From Morinoia aosen (lineage: Eukaryota; Arthropoda; Malacostraca; Amphipoda; Talitridae): a stretch of DNA of 64,000 nucleotides. The position numbers and the translations under genes were made by a program. The notes under the pieces are model-generated. The model was not told the DNA's origin. It saw only the letters and a list, made by a program, of their open reading frames with translations, and made no database searches. Location: the NCBI GenBank assembly GCA_030386875.1, contig CM059574.1, positions 4,843,934 through 4,907,933 on the forward strand, written 5' to 3'. Positions 63,407 through 64,000 of the stretch are shown here, piece after piece. The number at the start of each line of letters is the position of its first letter. Positions within the stretch are counted from its first letter, which is position 1.

Positions 63407-63772
63407 AACCTCTGGGGGATACAACTATTGTCTCTATGGGAATTAGCACTCCCAGGGGAACCATGTGAGGGCCCGAGCTAAAAGTTAGGTAGGCTTCCTT
63501 TTTGTTATAATAAGATAGGTTTTTGTTTTGTTACAGACTATCTTTTTTCGGTTCACTGCTGTCCTGTTTTTCAGCACCTACTACTTTCTTCTTCAACTTT
63601 TTCTTGTTTCATGAACTTCTTTCTTAGCTTACTGTTTCTGTGCACATTGTGCATAGATTCCGCGTTCCCTCAACTCCATACTAAATTCTGCCTTCCTCCT
63701 TCCTCTCTTAGAACATCTTTGTCTTGGTTAAGGGAGGCTAACACTTTCTTATATAATAATAATAATTTCAGA
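63407..63772 (+). repeat. dispersed ~330-bp repeat, copy 6 (best kept)
   Basis: From GGGGGATACAACTATTGTCT, GGGAATTAGCACTCCC and GTGAGGGCCCGAGC through GGTTCACTGCTGTCCTG and TTTCAGCACCTACTACTTTC to GGTTAAGGGAGGCTAACACT and a TTATATAATAATAAT tail. The tail of A/T triplets suggests a retroposon (SINE or LINE 3' end) on the plus strand. I find no pol III box. Confidence 0.85.
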
Positions 63773-64000
63773 TGGCTGCGTGGCGAAATAGCAAAACTTG
63801 CAATAGTAGTCAAGCGAAGAAGCGATTGAGCTAACAAGCTAACGAAGTTTTGAAATTCGAGTCAGAAGTACGTTTCGCAAGTATCTGTGATACGCGAGCT
63901 CGTTTATTTGAGGGAAAAATTATTTTCCCTCCGTAGTACAGAGGCTGAGAGGCACCAGTCGACCCATCCTGGCGATGGCCTAACAGGGATCTTTTAATGT
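63773..64000. other. window end, nothing recognised
   Basis: No gene or repeat identified. Confidence 0.35.

Overview
This is a stretch of arthropod nuclear genome (insect or crustacean; the exact group cannot be read from the sequence). The reasons are one intron-split, conserved kinase gene with GT/AG junctions in a long AT-rich landscape, a repeat load made of BEL/Pao, Gypsy, CR1/L2-type LINE, Penelope, mariner, hAT, pogo, piggyBac-type and tRNA-SINE sequences, and a CCTAA-rich array resembling the arthropod telomere motif TTAGG. There are no operons, and almost everything else is mobile DNA or its debris.

Layout. 1-3981: gene-free, with a ~182-bp direct repeat, an 85-bp duplication and a GC-richer block. 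3982-11717: a structurally complete BEL/Pao retrotransposon with 540-bp LTRs that look identical, a 4-bp target duplication, gag and pol. gag and pol share one frame and are separated by one UGA codon followed by an 8-nt spacer and a UUCG-capped hairpin, which looks like programmed readthrough. 12226-16083: a Gypsy element on the minus strand, truncated inside integrase, with one LTR and its primer-binding site. 16231-16524: a tRNA-derived SINE. 17831-18560: a 730-bp near-perfect palindrome next to a decayed hAT transposase. 19330-20216: the tail of a pogo/Tigger-like transposase (PHD finger) with its terminal repeat. 22600-25210: inverted-repeat elements, including a 221-bp TTAA-flanked MITE whose sister copy lies inverted at 47218-47438.

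26661-49260 (plus strand): nine exons with consistent splice phases encode 417 residues of an AGC-type Ser/Thr kinase resembling S6KL, starting with a myristoylation-type MGATGSK. The 3' end lies outside the window or was not found. The introns hold an old LINE copy split by later insertions, a 3' fragment and a younger copy of the same LINE family (the latter with 13-bp target duplications), a mariner relic carrying a head-to-head pair of Penelope fragments, two minisatellites and copies of a 330-bp dispersed repeat.

49261-64000: more relics. At 57755-52260 (minus) a LINE carries an OTU cysteine-protease domain upstream of endonuclease and reverse transcriptase. All four open segments share one frame, broken by only three stop codons, and the endonuclease segment has no AUG of its own before its first conserved Asn. 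The ancestral element may therefore have made an OTU-EN-RT polyprotein. Two mariner relics, a T-rich tract, an (AAT)n microsatellite and the CCTAA-rich array follow.

The two observations most worth pursuing are the BEL gag-pol readthrough cassette and the OTU-bearing LINE.
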